NCBI GenBank assembly: GCA_023415335.1
Contig: JAEZLD010000195.1
Location: 1-16,894 of the forward strand
Source: Bacillota bacterium
GTDB taxonomy: Bacteria; Bacillota; Clostridia; Clostridiales; Caloramatoraceae
Direction of reading: 5' to 3'
Length of the DNA: 16,894 nt
Both the position numbers and the translations under genes were made by a program. Of the stretch, positions 6,062 through 14,533 are shown piece after piece. Under the pieces are notes generated by a model that was not told the DNA's origin, made no database searches, and worked only from the letters and a program-made list of their open reading frames with translations. Each line of letters starts with the position of its first letter. Positions within the stretch are counted from its first letter, which is position 1.

Positions 6062-7192
6062 ATGAGCGATTTTAAGATGAAAACAAAGGTATTTTTCGGT
6101 GAAAACGCACTATCCCAGCTTGAAGGGCTTCATGGGGAAAGGATACTTGTAATCACCGACCCCTTTATGGTAAAAAGCGGCACCATAAACAAGATAACCA
6201 GGCATATAGAGAATAAGACATATGAGATATTCGATGATGTGGTGCCTGACCCGCCAATCACCAAGGTAGTTGCAGGGGTTAGCAGAATGATGGAGTTTAA
6301 GCCCGATACGGTAATAGCCTTAGGAGGAGGCTCCGCTATAGATGCTGCCAAGGCTATTAAAAGCTTCTACATAAAGATATCAAACTCAGGCACAATCAGC
6401 TTCATAGCCATTCCAACAACCAGTGGAACAGGCTCGGAGGTTACATCCTTTGCTGTTATTACTGACCCTGATAAAAATATTAAATATCCCCTTGTATCTG
6501 ACGAGCTTCTGCCTGACATAGCAATACTGGACCCAACCCTTGTGGTTACGGCCCCGCCATCCATAACTGCAGATACAGGCATGGATGTGCTGACCCATGC
6601 CATAGAGGCGTTTGTAAGCACAAAGGCCAACGACTTTTCAGATGCACTGGCTGAAAAGGCTATAAAGCTGGTAAATGAATATCTGCTCAGGGCATACAGA
6701 AAGGGAGATGACATAGAGGCAAGGGAAGGAATGCATAATGCCTCCTGCCTGGCAGGAATGGCCTTTAATGCTGTTTCCTTAGGCATAAACCACAGCATAG
6801 CCCACAACATCGGTGGCAGGTTCCATGTTCCCCACGGCAGGACCAACTCCATACTTCTGCCCTATGTTATCGAATATAACGCAGGAATCCATGGCTATTC
6901 AGAAGAAACCGTATCCCAGGCCGCAGTTAGGTATTCAAGGATTGCCGGGCTGCTTGGACTTCCAAACGGAAAGCCGTCCATAGGCGTAAGAAGCCTTATT
7001 AACTATATAAGGAAGCTTCAGAAGGAAATGAATATGCCTTCAAGGCTTTCAGAGTGCAGGGTGACTCCGGAGGCCTTTGGGGAGGGAAAAGCCGCAGTAG
7101 CAGAGGGTGCCCTGGAGGATGCATGTACCTTAACCAATCCAAGGGTCCCTACAGCCCAGGATGTAATAGAAATACTGGATAAAGCATTTTAA
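6062..7192 (+). CDS. eutG: Iron-containing alcohol dehydrogenase (acetaldehyde to ethanol)
   Basis: A 376-residue group III Fe-type alcohol dehydrogenase. It reduces part of the acetaldehyde from ethanolamine to ethanol, regenerating NAD+ for EutE. The N-terminal Rossmann half contains GGGSAIDAAKA (88-98) for NAD binding and TTSGTGSEVT (119-128). The C-terminal half supplies the metal ligands D175 and H179 (MDVLTHAIEA), H244 and H258 (NHSIAHNIGG and PHGRTN). The length is slightly below E. coli EutG. No amphipathic targeting helix precedes the catalytic domain, unlike EutC, EutE and PduL here. It is the first gene of the eut operon, with AGGAGG nine bases before the ATG, and lies 22 bases before eutS. 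Related PduQ-type enzymes are alternatives, but the context favours EutG. Confidence 0.93.
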   Translation: MSDFKMKTKVFFGENALSQLEGLHGERILVITDPFMVKSGTINKITRHIENKTYEIFDDVVPDPPITKVVAGVSRMMEFKPDTVIALGGGSAIDAAKAIKSFYIKISNSGTISFIAIPTTSGTGSEVTSFAVITDPDKNIKYPLVSDELLPDIAILDPTLVVTAPPSITADTGMDVLTHAIEAFVSTKANDFSDALAEKAIKLVNEYLLRAYRKGDDIEAREGMHNASCLAGMAFNAVSLGINHSIAHNIGGRFHVPHGRTNSILLPYVIEYNAGIHGYSEETVSQAAVRYSRIAGLLGLPNGKPSIGVRSLINYIRKLQKEMNMPSRLSECRVTPEAFGEGKAAVAEGALEDACTLTNPRVPTAQDVIEILDKAF

Positions 7193-7214
7193 GAAAAAGG
7201 GGAGGAACCTATAC

Positions 7215-7565
7215 ATGGAAGATGATAAGCAGCGTGTAATACAGGAATATGTACCTGGAAAGCAGGTAACCCTGGCCCACATAATAGCCAACCCGGGCAG
7301 GGAGCTTTATAAGAAGATAGGGCTTGTTACAGAGGGCGGAAGCGATGCAATAGGCATACTCACCATAACTCCCAGCGAGGCTGCAATAATAGCAGGGGAT
7401 GCAGCAGCCAAGGCAGGGGCCATAAGCATAGGATTCATAGACAGATTCAGTGGCTCTTTGGTTATAACAGGAGAGCTGGCAGCTGTGGAATCAGGGGTTG
7501 AGAATGTTTTGAACGTGCTTTCAGGAACCCTCAAGTTCTCGGTTCCTGATGTAACAAGGTCATAG
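7215..7565 (+). CDS. eutS: Microcompartment shell protein EutS
   Basis: A 116-residue single BMC-domain protein of the circularly permuted, hexamer-forming EutS/PduU type. The diagnostic N-terminus, EYVPGKQVTLAHIIANP (11-27), is followed by a BMC core with TPSEAAIIAGDAAAKAG and a TGELAAVESG segment. The length agrees with the family (about 111 in E. coli). EutS is a minor shell component thought to sit at bent positions of the facets. It has an AGGGGAGGA ribosome binding site. Its stop is two bases before the eutP ATG, so translation is probably coupled. Confidence 0.95.
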   Translation: MEDDKQRVIQEYVPGKQVTLAHIIANPGRELYKKIGLVTEGGSDAIGILTITPSEAAIIAGDAAAKAGAISIGFIDRFSGSLVITGELAAVESGVENVLNVLSGTLKFSVPDVTRS

Positions 7566-7567
7566 TA

Positions 7568-7996
7568 ATGAAAAGGTTCATGCTTATAGGAAAAACCTCT
7601 GCAGGAAAGACTACACTCTGTCAGAGGCTACATGATGCAGAAATAATGTATAAAAAGACACAGTCCGTTGAAATATATAACTATGCAATAGATACCCCAG
7701 GAGAATACATAGAAAACAGGATCTACTACAGGGCATTGGTGGTTACCAGTGCAGATGCGGATATAATCGCTCTGGTACAGGAGGCTACAGAGGATAGAAG
7801 CTTCTTTCCACCAGGGTTTGCCTCCATATTTGCTAAGGAGGTAATTGGCATTATAACCAAATGCGACCGTGCAGATAAGCAGGAGGAGCTGGACAGGGCA
7901 CAGGAGTTCCTTAAGGAGGCCGGAGTGTCCAGGGTTTTTAAAATTTCAGCCTATACGGGTGAAGGGCTGGAGGAATTAACAGCATACCTTACATAA
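7568..7996 (+). CDS. eutP: EutP/PduV-type small P-loop GTPase/kinase-like protein
   Basis: This is a 142-residue protein of the EutP/PduV family. It shows the Ras-like set of motifs: Walker A GKTSAGKT (8-15), DTPGEY (42-47, G3), TKCD (97-100, G4) and SAYTGEG (127-133, G5). Family members have been linked to microcompartment positioning (PduV), and acetate kinase activity has been reported for EutP of Salmonella; which holds here cannot be told. There is no separate strong ribosome binding site (only AAGG near the eutS stop), so it likely depends on reinitiation after eutS. In several Firmicutes the regulators eutVW follow in this area; here eutA comes next. Confidence 0.92.
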   Translation: MKRFMLIGKTSAGKTTLCQRLHDAEIMYKKTQSVEIYNYAIDTPGEYIENRIYYRALVVTSADADIIALVQEATEDRSFFPPGFASIFAKEVIGIITKCDRADKQEELDRAQEFLKEAGVSRVFKISAYTGEGLEELTAYLT

Positions 7997-8018
7997 TAGA
8001 AAAATTTGAGGTGATTAG

Positions 8019-9455
8019 GTGAGGGAGGAAATAATCAGTGTAGGAATTGATATAGGTACATCCACAACACAGCTTATATTCTCAAAGCTTGTTTTAGAGA
8101 ACATGGCCTCAAGCTTTTCAGTGCCCAGGATTACCATTGTAGACAAGGAGATTATATATAAAAGCAATATCTACTTTACCCCCCTTATTGGAGAGAAGTC
8201 CATAGACATTTCCCGAGTAATGGAAATTATAGAGGGCGAGTATAAAAAATCTGCAATAGACAGGGATTCTATTAAGGTAGGGGCGGTAATCATAACAGGT
8301 GAGACTGCAAGAAAGGAGAATGCCGGAGAGGTTCTCAAGAGGCTTAGCGGCTATGCCGGGGACTTTGTGGTGGCAACTGCGGGACCTGATTTGGAGAGCA
8401 TAATATCAGGAAAAGGAGCAGGGGCCGATGAGTATTCAAAGGAGCACTCCAGCGTTGTGGTAAACATCGACATAGGAGGAGGCACCTCCAACCTGGCGGT
8501 GTTTGACAGAGGAGAGGCCATAGCTACAGGCTGCATTGACATAGGAGGCAGGCTTGTAAAAATCGATAAGGCTTCTAATAAAATATACTACATATACCAC
8601 AAGGTAAAGGACCTTATTAAGTCAATGGGTTTAAATATAGCCGAAGGAGACCCTCCAAACAGAGGACAGCTGGAGTCCCTGGCAGATGAAATGGTAAAAA
8701 TACTGGAGATGTCAGTTAACATAAGACCAAAGGACCAGTATTACGAGCAGTTCCTGACTAATGATAAGGGCTTTGACATCAACAGAACCATAAAATCAAT
8801 CTCCTTTTCAGGCGGTGTAGCAGACTACATATATGGCAACGAGGATGAAGGTGATATATATAAATTTGGTGATATGGGAATCATACTAGGAAGAAGTATT
8901 AAGTCTTCAGAGCTGGTTAAAAAGCTTCAGCTGCTTCAAAGCAGGGAGACCATAAGAGCCACGGTTGTTGGTGCAGGCTCCCATACAACAGAGATAAGCG
9001 GTTCCACCATAACCTATAGTGAGGAAAAGCTTCCGCTGAGGAATCTTCCAATTCTAAAGCTTACCAATGAGGAAATGACAGGTAAGGATAAGATAGTAGA
9101 GGGCCTTAAAAGCAAGTTTGACTGGTATAGGCTGGATGGGGAGCTGCAGAATTTGGCCATAGGCTTCGAAGGATTGAAAAATCCTGGCTTTAAGGATATA
9201 GAGACCATTGCCCAGGGAATAATAGAGGGAGGCGGGGAGCTTATAAAAAAGGACTTTCCCTTGGTGGTCATAATCGAGAAGGATATGGCAAAGGTCCTGG
9301 GACAGACATTAAGAAGGCTGCTTGAGTATCAAAAGGACGTAATATGTGTTGACAGCATAAAGGTAGAAAACGGCGACTACGTTGATGTAGGCAGACCTCT
9401 GGCAGAAGGTAAGGTTCTGCCGGTAGTAATCAAGACATTAGTATTTAATAAATGA
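8019..9455 (+). CDS. eutA: Ethanolamine ammonia-lyase reactivating factor
   Basis: A 478-residue actin-like ATPase that exchanges damaged cobalamin in EutBC for fresh AdoCbl, using ATP. Two phosphate-loop signatures of the actin/Hsp70 fold are visible: DIGTSTTQ (11-18) and DIGGGTSN (151-158). TGETARKENA (93-102) and a conserved SFSGGVADYI segment later on are typical of EutA. The length matches the family (about 470). The start is GTG, preceded by GAGGTG at 8008-8013. An earlier start is unlikely because of the stop of eutP 22 bases before. The gene ends in ATGA, where an ATG at 9452 overlaps the stop but is not the eutB start. Confidence 0.94.
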   Translation: MREEIISVGIDIGTSTTQLIFSKLVLENMASSFSVPRITIVDKEIIYKSNIYFTPLIGEKSIDISRVMEIIEGEYKKSAIDRDSIKVGAVIITGETARKENAGEVLKRLSGYAGDFVVATAGPDLESIISGKGAGADEYSKEHSSVVVNIDIGGGTSNLAVFDRGEAIATGCIDIGGRLVKIDKASNKIYYIYHKVKDLIKSMGLNIAEGDPPNRGQLESLADEMVKILEMSVNIRPKDQYYEQFLTNDKGFDINRTIKSISFSGGVADYIYGNEDEGDIYKFGDMGIILGRSIKSSELVKKLQLLQSRETIRATVVGAGSHTTEISGSTITYSEEKLPLRNLPILKLTNEEMTGKDKIVEGLKSKFDWYRLDGELQNLAIGFEGLKNPGFKDIETIAQGIIEGGGELIKKDFPLVVIIEKDMAKVLGQTLRRLLEYQKDVICVDSIKVENGDYVDVGRPLAEGKVLPVVIKTLVFNK

Positions 9456-9466
9456 GAGGTGGTAGC

Positions 9467-10831
9467 ATGAAGTTAAAAGCAAAACTACTAGGCCATATGT
9501 TTGAGTTCAAGAACCTGATGGACGTTATGGCCAAGGCAAATGAGGAAAAGTCAGGAGATAAGTTGGCAGGAATTGCGGCAGATTCTGCTGAGGAAAGGAT
9601 AGCTGCAAAGGTGGTACTTTCCAATGTTACCTTAGAGGAGCTTCGCAACAACCCCGCAGTGCCCTATGAAAAGGACGAGGTAACAAGGATAATCCAGGAT
9701 GGTGTAAATGAGAAAATATATAGCGAAATAAAGAATTGGACAGTTTCAGAGCTGAGGGAGAAGATACTCAGCAACAGAACCTCTGGAGAGGAGATACAGA
9801 GACTTTCAAGAGGAATGACCTCAGAGATGGTGGCAGCCGTAGCAAAGCTTATGTCAAATATGGATCTTATTGTGGGGGCTAGAAAAATCAGGATAGAGGC
9901 TACATGCAACACTACCATAGGTAAGGAAGGAACCCTATCCTGCCGCCTGCAGCCTAACCATCCTACAGACAATCCGGATGGAATACTGGCATCCTTATTT
10001 GAAGGACTTACATATGGAATAGGAGATGCAGTTATAGGATTAAATCCTGTGGATGACTCAGTGGAAAGCGTATCAAGGGTGCTTAAGAAGTTTGATGAAA
10101 TAAAGAGAAAATGGGAAATACCAACACAGATTTGCGTGCTGGCCCATGTAACAACCCAGATGGAGTGTATTAGAAAGGGAGCTCCCACAGATTTAATATT
10201 CCAGTCCATTGCAGGCTCTGAAAAGGGAAACGAGGCCTTCGGGTTCAGTGGAAGTACAATCCAGGAGGCAATGGACCTGGCACTTAAAGAAGGAACCGCA
10301 AAGGGCCCAAGCGTAATGTACTTTGAAACCGGGCAGGGCTCAGAGCTTTCCTCAGAGTCCCATCATGGAGTGGACCAGGTTACAATGGAGGCAAGATGCT
10401 ACGGCTTTGCCAAGAAATTCAACCCATTCCTTGTAAACACTGTTGTAGGGTTCATAGGACCTGAATTCCTGTACGATGCTAAACAGGTAACAAGGGCAGG
10501 ACTTGAGGACCACTTCATGGGTAAGCTTACCGGAATACCTATGGGAGTCGATGCCTGCTATACAAACCACATGAAGGCTGACCAGAATGACATTGAGAAC
10601 CTGTCAGTGCTTCTGACAGCTGCAGGCTGCAACTATTTCATGGGAATACCTGAGGGCGATGATGTAATGCTGAACTACCAGTGCACAGGCTACCATGACA
10701 CCCTGGCATTAAGACAGCTGTTCGGATTTACTCCTATAAAGGAGTTTTATGACTGGATGATAAGGATGGGTCTTATAGAAAACGGAAAACCTACCACAAG
10801 AGTAGGCGATGCATCCATATTTCTTAAGTAG
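9467..10831 (+). CDS. eutB: Ethanolamine ammonia-lyase, large (catalytic) subunit
   Basis: The large subunit of AdoCbl-dependent ethanolamine ammonia-lyase, which makes acetaldehyde and ammonia inside the microcompartment. Counting from the ATG at 9467 gives 454 residues, and the substrate-binding residues fall exactly at the E. coli numbers: R160, Q162, N193, E287 and D362. An ATG at 9452 in the same frame would add five residues, but it overlaps the eutA stop and has no ribosome binding site. The start at 9467 has GAGAGGTGG just upstream, so I chose it. EutB forms a TIM barrel and works with EutC, encoded 11 bases downstream. No missing active-site residue is seen. Confidence 0.97.
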   Translation: MKLKAKLLGHMFEFKNLMDVMAKANEEKSGDKLAGIAADSAEERIAAKVVLSNVTLEELRNNPAVPYEKDEVTRIIQDGVNEKIYSEIKNWTVSELREKILSNRTSGEEIQRLSRGMTSEMVAAVAKLMSNMDLIVGARKIRIEATCNTTIGKEGTLSCRLQPNHPTDNPDGILASLFEGLTYGIGDAVIGLNPVDDSVESVSRVLKKFDEIKRKWEIPTQICVLAHVTTQMECIRKGAPTDLIFQSIAGSEKGNEAFGFSGSTIQEAMDLALKEGTAKGPSVMYFETGQGSELSSESHHGVDQVTMEARCYGFAKKFNPFLVNTVVGFIGPEFLYDAKQVTRAGLEDHFMGKLTGIPMGVDACYTNHMKADQNDIENLSVLLTAAGCNYFMGIPEGDDVMLNYQCTGYHDTLALRQLFGFTPIKEFYDWMIRMGLIENGKPTTRVGDASIFLK

Positions 10832-10842
10832 GAGGTAGTGGT

Positions 10843-11736
10843 ATGGTAACAGAGAAGGATTTAAAATCAATGGTTGAGGCCATCCTTACAGAAATGCTTC
10901 AGGATAAGGCATCACCCTCTATAGAAGTAAACAAAAGCTATGCTTCAGGCGGAAGCACCACCAGTGTTGATTCTGGATATATCGATGACATTACGGATAT
11001 TGATATAAAGACACAGCTGCTAGTACCAAATCCAGAGAACAGGGAAGGCTACCTTAAGATGAAGGCCAACACTCCTGCAAGGCTGGGCATATGGAGAGCA
11101 GGGGTAAGGTACAAAACACTTCCTATGCTCAGGTTCAGGGCTGACCATGCAGCAGCACAGGATTCGGTATTCTCATACGTGTCTGAGGATTTCCTGAAAT
11201 CCATGAACATGCTTGAGGTGGAAACCCTGTGCAAGGATAAGGACCAGTATCTTACAAGGCCTGATATGGGAAGAAAGTTCTCTGAAGAGGCTAAGAAGCT
11301 TATAAAAAGCGAGATTACTAACAAGCCAACAGTCCAGATAATGGTTGGAGATGGCTTAAGCTCAGCTGCCATAGAAGCAAACCTTAAGGATATACTTCCA
11401 GCCATAGAGCAGGGCCTAAAGGGCTTTGGTATAAGCTTTGGAAAGATAATATTCGTAAAGCACTGCAGGGTTCCTGCAATGGATGAGGTATCGGAGCTTA
11501 CAGGAGCCGACGTTACACTACTGCTGGTAGGAGAGCGCCCAGGACTGGTTACAGCAGAGTCCATGAGTGCATACATTGCCTACAAGGCAACAGTAGGAAT
11601 GCCGGAGGCCAGAAGAACAGTTGTATCAAACATACACAAAGGAGGAACACCGCCTGTTGAGGCAGGTGCCCATATTGCAGAAATAGTTAAGACAATGCTG
11701 GATAAAAAGGCATCAGGAATAGATTTAAAGTCCTAG
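10843..11736 (+). CDS. eutC: Ethanolamine ammonia-lyase, small (cobalamin-binding) subunit
   Basis: This 297-residue subunit holds the lower face of the AdoCbl cofactor and completes the EutBC lyase. Residues 1-20 form an amphipathic helix (MVTEKDLKSMVEAILTEMLQ) of the encapsulation-peptide type. A Gly/Ser/Thr-rich flexible linker (about 30-45) follows, then the conserved core with ARLGIWRAG (79-87), RFRADHAAAQDSV, MVGDGLSS and VGERPGL. The AGGAGG ribosome binding site overlaps the eutB stop, so the two subunits are probably made in coupled amounts. Confidence 0.96.
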   Translation: MVTEKDLKSMVEAILTEMLQDKASPSIEVNKSYASGGSTTSVDSGYIDDITDIDIKTQLLVPNPENREGYLKMKANTPARLGIWRAGVRYKTLPMLRFRADHAAAQDSVFSYVSEDFLKSMNMLEVETLCKDKDQYLTRPDMGRKFSEEAKKLIKSEITNKPTVQIMVGDGLSSAAIEANLKDILPAIEQGLKGFGISFGKIIFVKHCRVPAMDEVSELTGADVTLLLVGERPGLVTAESMSAYIAYKATVGMPEARRTVVSNIHKGGTPPVEAGAHIAEIVKTMLDKKASGIDLKS

Positions 11737-11753
11737 CCTAGGAGGGATATGTA

Positions 11754-12407
11754 GTGAAGAACGAAGCATTACGTGCCAATCTTTTAAGTGCAAAAATTAT
11801 AGCAAACGTAAGCTCTGAGCTGGCATCGGCCTTGGGCATAGATTCTAAGCATAAATGCATAGGCATTATAACCGCAGACAGTGATGATGTTACCTATACA
11901 GCACTGGATGAGGCAACAAAGGCCTCAGAGGTGGAGATAGTCTATGCTAAAAGCTGTTACGCTGGAGCAGCTAATGCCTCTACCAAGCTTGCAGGAGAGG
12001 TAATAGGTATTATGGCAGGTCCTAGCCCTGCGGAGGTAAGAAGCGGTATGAATGCTGCCATAGAGTTCATACAGCATGGGGGGCATTTTGTAAGCGCCAA
12101 TGAGGATAATTCCATTCCATACTATGCACATACCGTATCTAGAACAGGAAGCTACCTGTCTAAGACTGCAGGCGTAGAGGAGGGTGAAGCATTAGCATAC
12201 CTTGTGGCACCACCTCTTGAGGCAATGTACAGCTTGGATGCGGCACTTAAGGCTGCAGATGTAAGGCTGGTTGCCTTCTTTGGACCTCCGACTGAAACTA
12301 ATTTTGGAGGCGGCCTGCTTACAGGAACCCAGTCAGCCTGCAGGGCTGCCTGTGATGCCTTTGCTGCAGCAGTGCAGTATGTGGCAGACAATCCTACTGC
12401 ACTGTAG
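11754..12407 (+). CDS. eutL: Tandem-BMC trimeric shell protein EutL
   Basis: A 217-residue shell protein made of two fused, permuted BMC domains; EutL trimers form pseudohexameric tiles with a gated central pore. The typical signatures CIGIITADSDDVTYTALDEA, AGPSPAEVRSG and FFGPPTETNFGGGLLTG are all present, and the length equals the family's (about 219). The start is GTG with AGGAGGG about eight bases upstream. It is followed after six bases by another BMC gene lacking its own good ribosome binding site, so the two are likely co-translated. Confidence 0.96.
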   Translation: MKNEALRANLLSAKIIANVSSELASALGIDSKHKCIGIITADSDDVTYTALDEATKASEVEIVYAKSCYAGAANASTKLAGEVIGIMAGPSPAEVRSGMNAAIEFIQHGGHFVSANEDNSIPYYAHTVSRTGSYLSKTAGVEEGEALAYLVAPPLEAMYSLDAALKAADVRLVAFFGPPTETNFGGGLLTGTQSACRAACDAFAAAVQYVADNPTAL

Positions 12408-12413
12408 CAGGCT

Positions 12414-13052
12414 ATGGCTTTACGATCAATAGGCTTTCTAGACACCAGAGGGTATGTGGCAGCTTTGGCAAGTGCTGATGAGGCACTAAAGGCTGCAGAG
12501 GTGCACCTTATAGACAAGGAATACGTAAAAAATGGAATGGTTACAATTATACTAACGGGAGATGTAGCAGCGGTAGCTTCAGCAATGGATGCTGCTGTAA
12601 GCCAAAGTAAAAGGATGAACGCATATATAAGCCACCATGTAATAGCTCGTCCTGACGACCAGCTAACAAAGCTTTTTAGCTCTTCCACACTAAGAGAAAG
12701 CCAAAATCCACAGTCTGAGGGGAAGACTGAAAACCTGAAGGCAGCGGTGGAGGTTTTGGAAAGCATAAAGGAGAAGAAGGAGCAGGAGCAGAAGGCGGAG
12801 ACCACGGAAAAGGATGTTCAGGTACCTAAAGACAAACCATCCGAAGAATCTGAACCTAAAGAAGAAAAGGTTCATCTCTCCAGTCTCCCTGGAGCTCCTG
12901 TGGAAAAACATCTGAAGGACATGAGGGTTGAGGACTTAAGAAGGATGGCCAGGGACATGAACATTAAGGGCATTACAAGAAATGATATTAAGTTCATGAA
13001 GAAGGATCAACTAATTGAGCTTATAGAGAAGAACAGAAACGAGGAGGTATAA
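12414..13052 (+). CDS. BMC shell protein with C-terminal Rho-N/SAP-like helical domain (EutK-like layout)
   Basis: This 212-residue protein begins with one canonical BMC (hexamer) domain (about 2-88; IGFLDTRGYVAALASADEAL, ending in HVIARPDD). A long charged linker follows (about 90-165), rich in Glu and Lys and with a probable coiled coil at about 108-135. The C-terminus (about 167-207) carries MRVEDLRRMARDMNIKGI and KKDQLIELIEKN, the pattern of a Rho N-terminal / SAP-like helix-extended-loop-helix motif, often nucleic-acid binding. E. coli EutK likewise joins a BMC domain to a C-terminal putative nucleic-acid-binding domain, but of winged-helix type. Part of the shell, the tail probably faces the lumen or cytosol and could bind RNA, DNA or cargo. 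Its ATG lies six bases after eutL without a strong ribosome binding site. Confidence 0.85.
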   Translation: MALRSIGFLDTRGYVAALASADEALKAAEVHLIDKEYVKNGMVTIILTGDVAAVASAMDAAVSQSKRMNAYISHHVIARPDDQLTKLFSSSTLRESQNPQSEGKTENLKAAVEVLESIKEKKEQEQKAETTEKDVQVPKDKPSEESEPKEEKVHLSSLPGAPVEKHLKDMRVEDLRRMARDMNIKGITRNDIKFMKKDQLIELIEKNRNEEV

Positions 13053-13055
13053 GGC

Positions 13056-14504
13056 TTGGAATTAAAGGATAAGGACCTGGTGTCCATACAAGAGGTAAGG
13101 AACCTTATTGAAAACGCCAAAAACGCACAGAAGGTATTAGCTTCCATGAGCCAGAACCAGCTGGATGCCATTACAAAGGCTATATCCGATGCAGCAGCTG
13201 CAAATGCTGAAAAGCTGGCAAGGATGGCCCAGGAGGAGACCACATTTGGAAGATGGCAGGATAAGATAATAAAGAATATGTTTGCAGCCAAGGTTGTTTA
13301 TGACTACATAAAGGATATGAAAACTGTAGGCATACTCAGGGAAGATAAGGAAAAGAAGATAATTGAGGTAGGAGTTCCCATGGGAGTGGTTGCAGCGCTC
13401 ATACCCTCAACCAACCCAACCTCCACTACTATCTATAAGGCCATGATTTCAATAAAGTCTGGCAATTCCATTGTATTCTCCCCTCATCCAAGTGCCAAAA
13501 ACTGCATACTTGAGACCGTAAGGATAATAAACGAAGCAGGAAAGGCTGCAGGAATGCCGGAGGGAGCCATAGGCTGTATTTCAGTTCCAACTATGCAGGC
13601 AACGGATGAGCTTATGAAGCATAAAAGCGTGTCTGTAATACTGGCAACCGGAGGCTCAGCAATGGTTAGGGCAGCATACTCTTCAGGAAATCCTGCCATA
13701 GGTGTAGGGCCTGGAAACGGGCCGGCTTTTATTGAGAAGACCGCAGACATCCCCATGGCGGTTAAGAGAATATTCGATTCCAAAACCTTTGATAACGGAG
13801 TCATATGTGCTTCTGAGCAGTCAATAATAGTGGAGGAGATCATAAAGGATAAGGTTGAATGTGAACTGAAAAAGCAGGGAGGATATTTCCTTCCTGAGGC
13901 TGATGCTGCAAAGCTGGAAAAGTTCATATTAAGGGCTAACGGAACAATGAATCCTCAGATAGTAGGCAAGAGTGCACAGGTTATAGCCGACATAGCAGGA
14001 ATAAAGATTCCTGATAATACAAAAGTACTTATAGCAAGGGAAAGCAGGGTGGGCCATAACATAGCCTACTCAAGAGAAAAGCTGTGCCCAATACTGGCAT
14101 TTTATGTTGAAAGTGATTGGGATTCAGCCTGCAAGAGGTCAATTGAAATACTAATGTCTGAGGGTGCTGGGCATACTATGTGTGTACACACTAATGACGA
14201 AAACGTTATAAGAGAATTTGCACTTAAGAAGCCTGTAAACAGAGTACTTGTAAATACACCAGGAGCCTTGGGAGGAATAGGCGCAACCACCAATCTGGTG
14301 CCAGCCTTGACCTTAGGCTCAGGAGCAGTAGGTGGAAGCTCCACCTCAGACAACATCTCACCTCTGAACCTTATTAACATCAGAAGGTGTGCATATGGTG
14401 TAAGGGAAATAGAGGATATTAAAAGAAATAGCAGTGACAGCAGCTGTAATACTGAGGACCTTGTGAATATGCTGGTGGAAAAAATAATACAGAAGCTATG
14501 TTAA
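13056..14504 (+). CDS. eutE: CoA-acylating acetaldehyde dehydrogenase
   Basis: A 482-residue aldehyde dehydrogenase that turns acetaldehyde, NAD+ and CoA into acetyl-CoA and NADH inside the compartment. The catalytic cysteine is C251 in DNGVICASEQS. PSTNPTSTTIYK (117-128), ILATGGSAMV and GVGPGNGPAFIE mark the cofactor-binding part. The N-terminal amphipathic helix (about 8-26) resembles encapsulation peptides, separated from the core as in PduP/EutE. The start codon is TTG, with GAGGAGGT seven bases upstream and the previous stop three bases before it; no ATG or GTG fits better. It lacks the C-terminal alcohol dehydrogenase of AdhE, which agrees with the separate EutG. Confidence 0.96.
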   Translation: MELKDKDLVSIQEVRNLIENAKNAQKVLASMSQNQLDAITKAISDAAAANAEKLARMAQEETTFGRWQDKIIKNMFAAKVVYDYIKDMKTVGILREDKEKKIIEVGVPMGVVAALIPSTNPTSTTIYKAMISIKSGNSIVFSPHPSAKNCILETVRIINEAGKAAGMPEGAIGCISVPTMQATDELMKHKSVSVILATGGSAMVRAAYSSGNPAIGVGPGNGPAFIEKTADIPMAVKRIFDSKTFDNGVICASEQSIIVEEIIKDKVECELKKQGGYFLPEADAAKLEKFILRANGTMNPQIVGKSAQVIADIAGIKIPDNTKVLIARESRVGHNIAYSREKLCPILAFYVESDWDSACKRSIEILMSEGAGHTMCVHTNDENVIREFALKKPVNRVLVNTPGALGGIGATTNLVPALTLGSGAVGGSSTSDNISPLNLINIRRCAYGVREIEDIKRNSSDSSCNTEDLVNMLVEKIIQKLC

Positions 14505-14533
14505 AAATATTAGGAAAGTAGGAGGATAATGTC

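Noticed and set aside
5931..6062. EutV/ANTAR dual-hairpin target or cobalamin riboswitch before eutG
   Set aside because: One loop near the ribosome binding site can be read as AGCGTT, which has A and G at hexaloop positions 1 and 4. It has no partner hairpin and closes poorly, and no B12-box-like sequence was seen. This is too weak to call.
9452..9466. ATG at 9452 as the eutB start
   Set aside because: It overlaps the eutA stop, has no ribosome binding site, and would shift EutB five residues away from the exact E. coli numbering of active-site residues.
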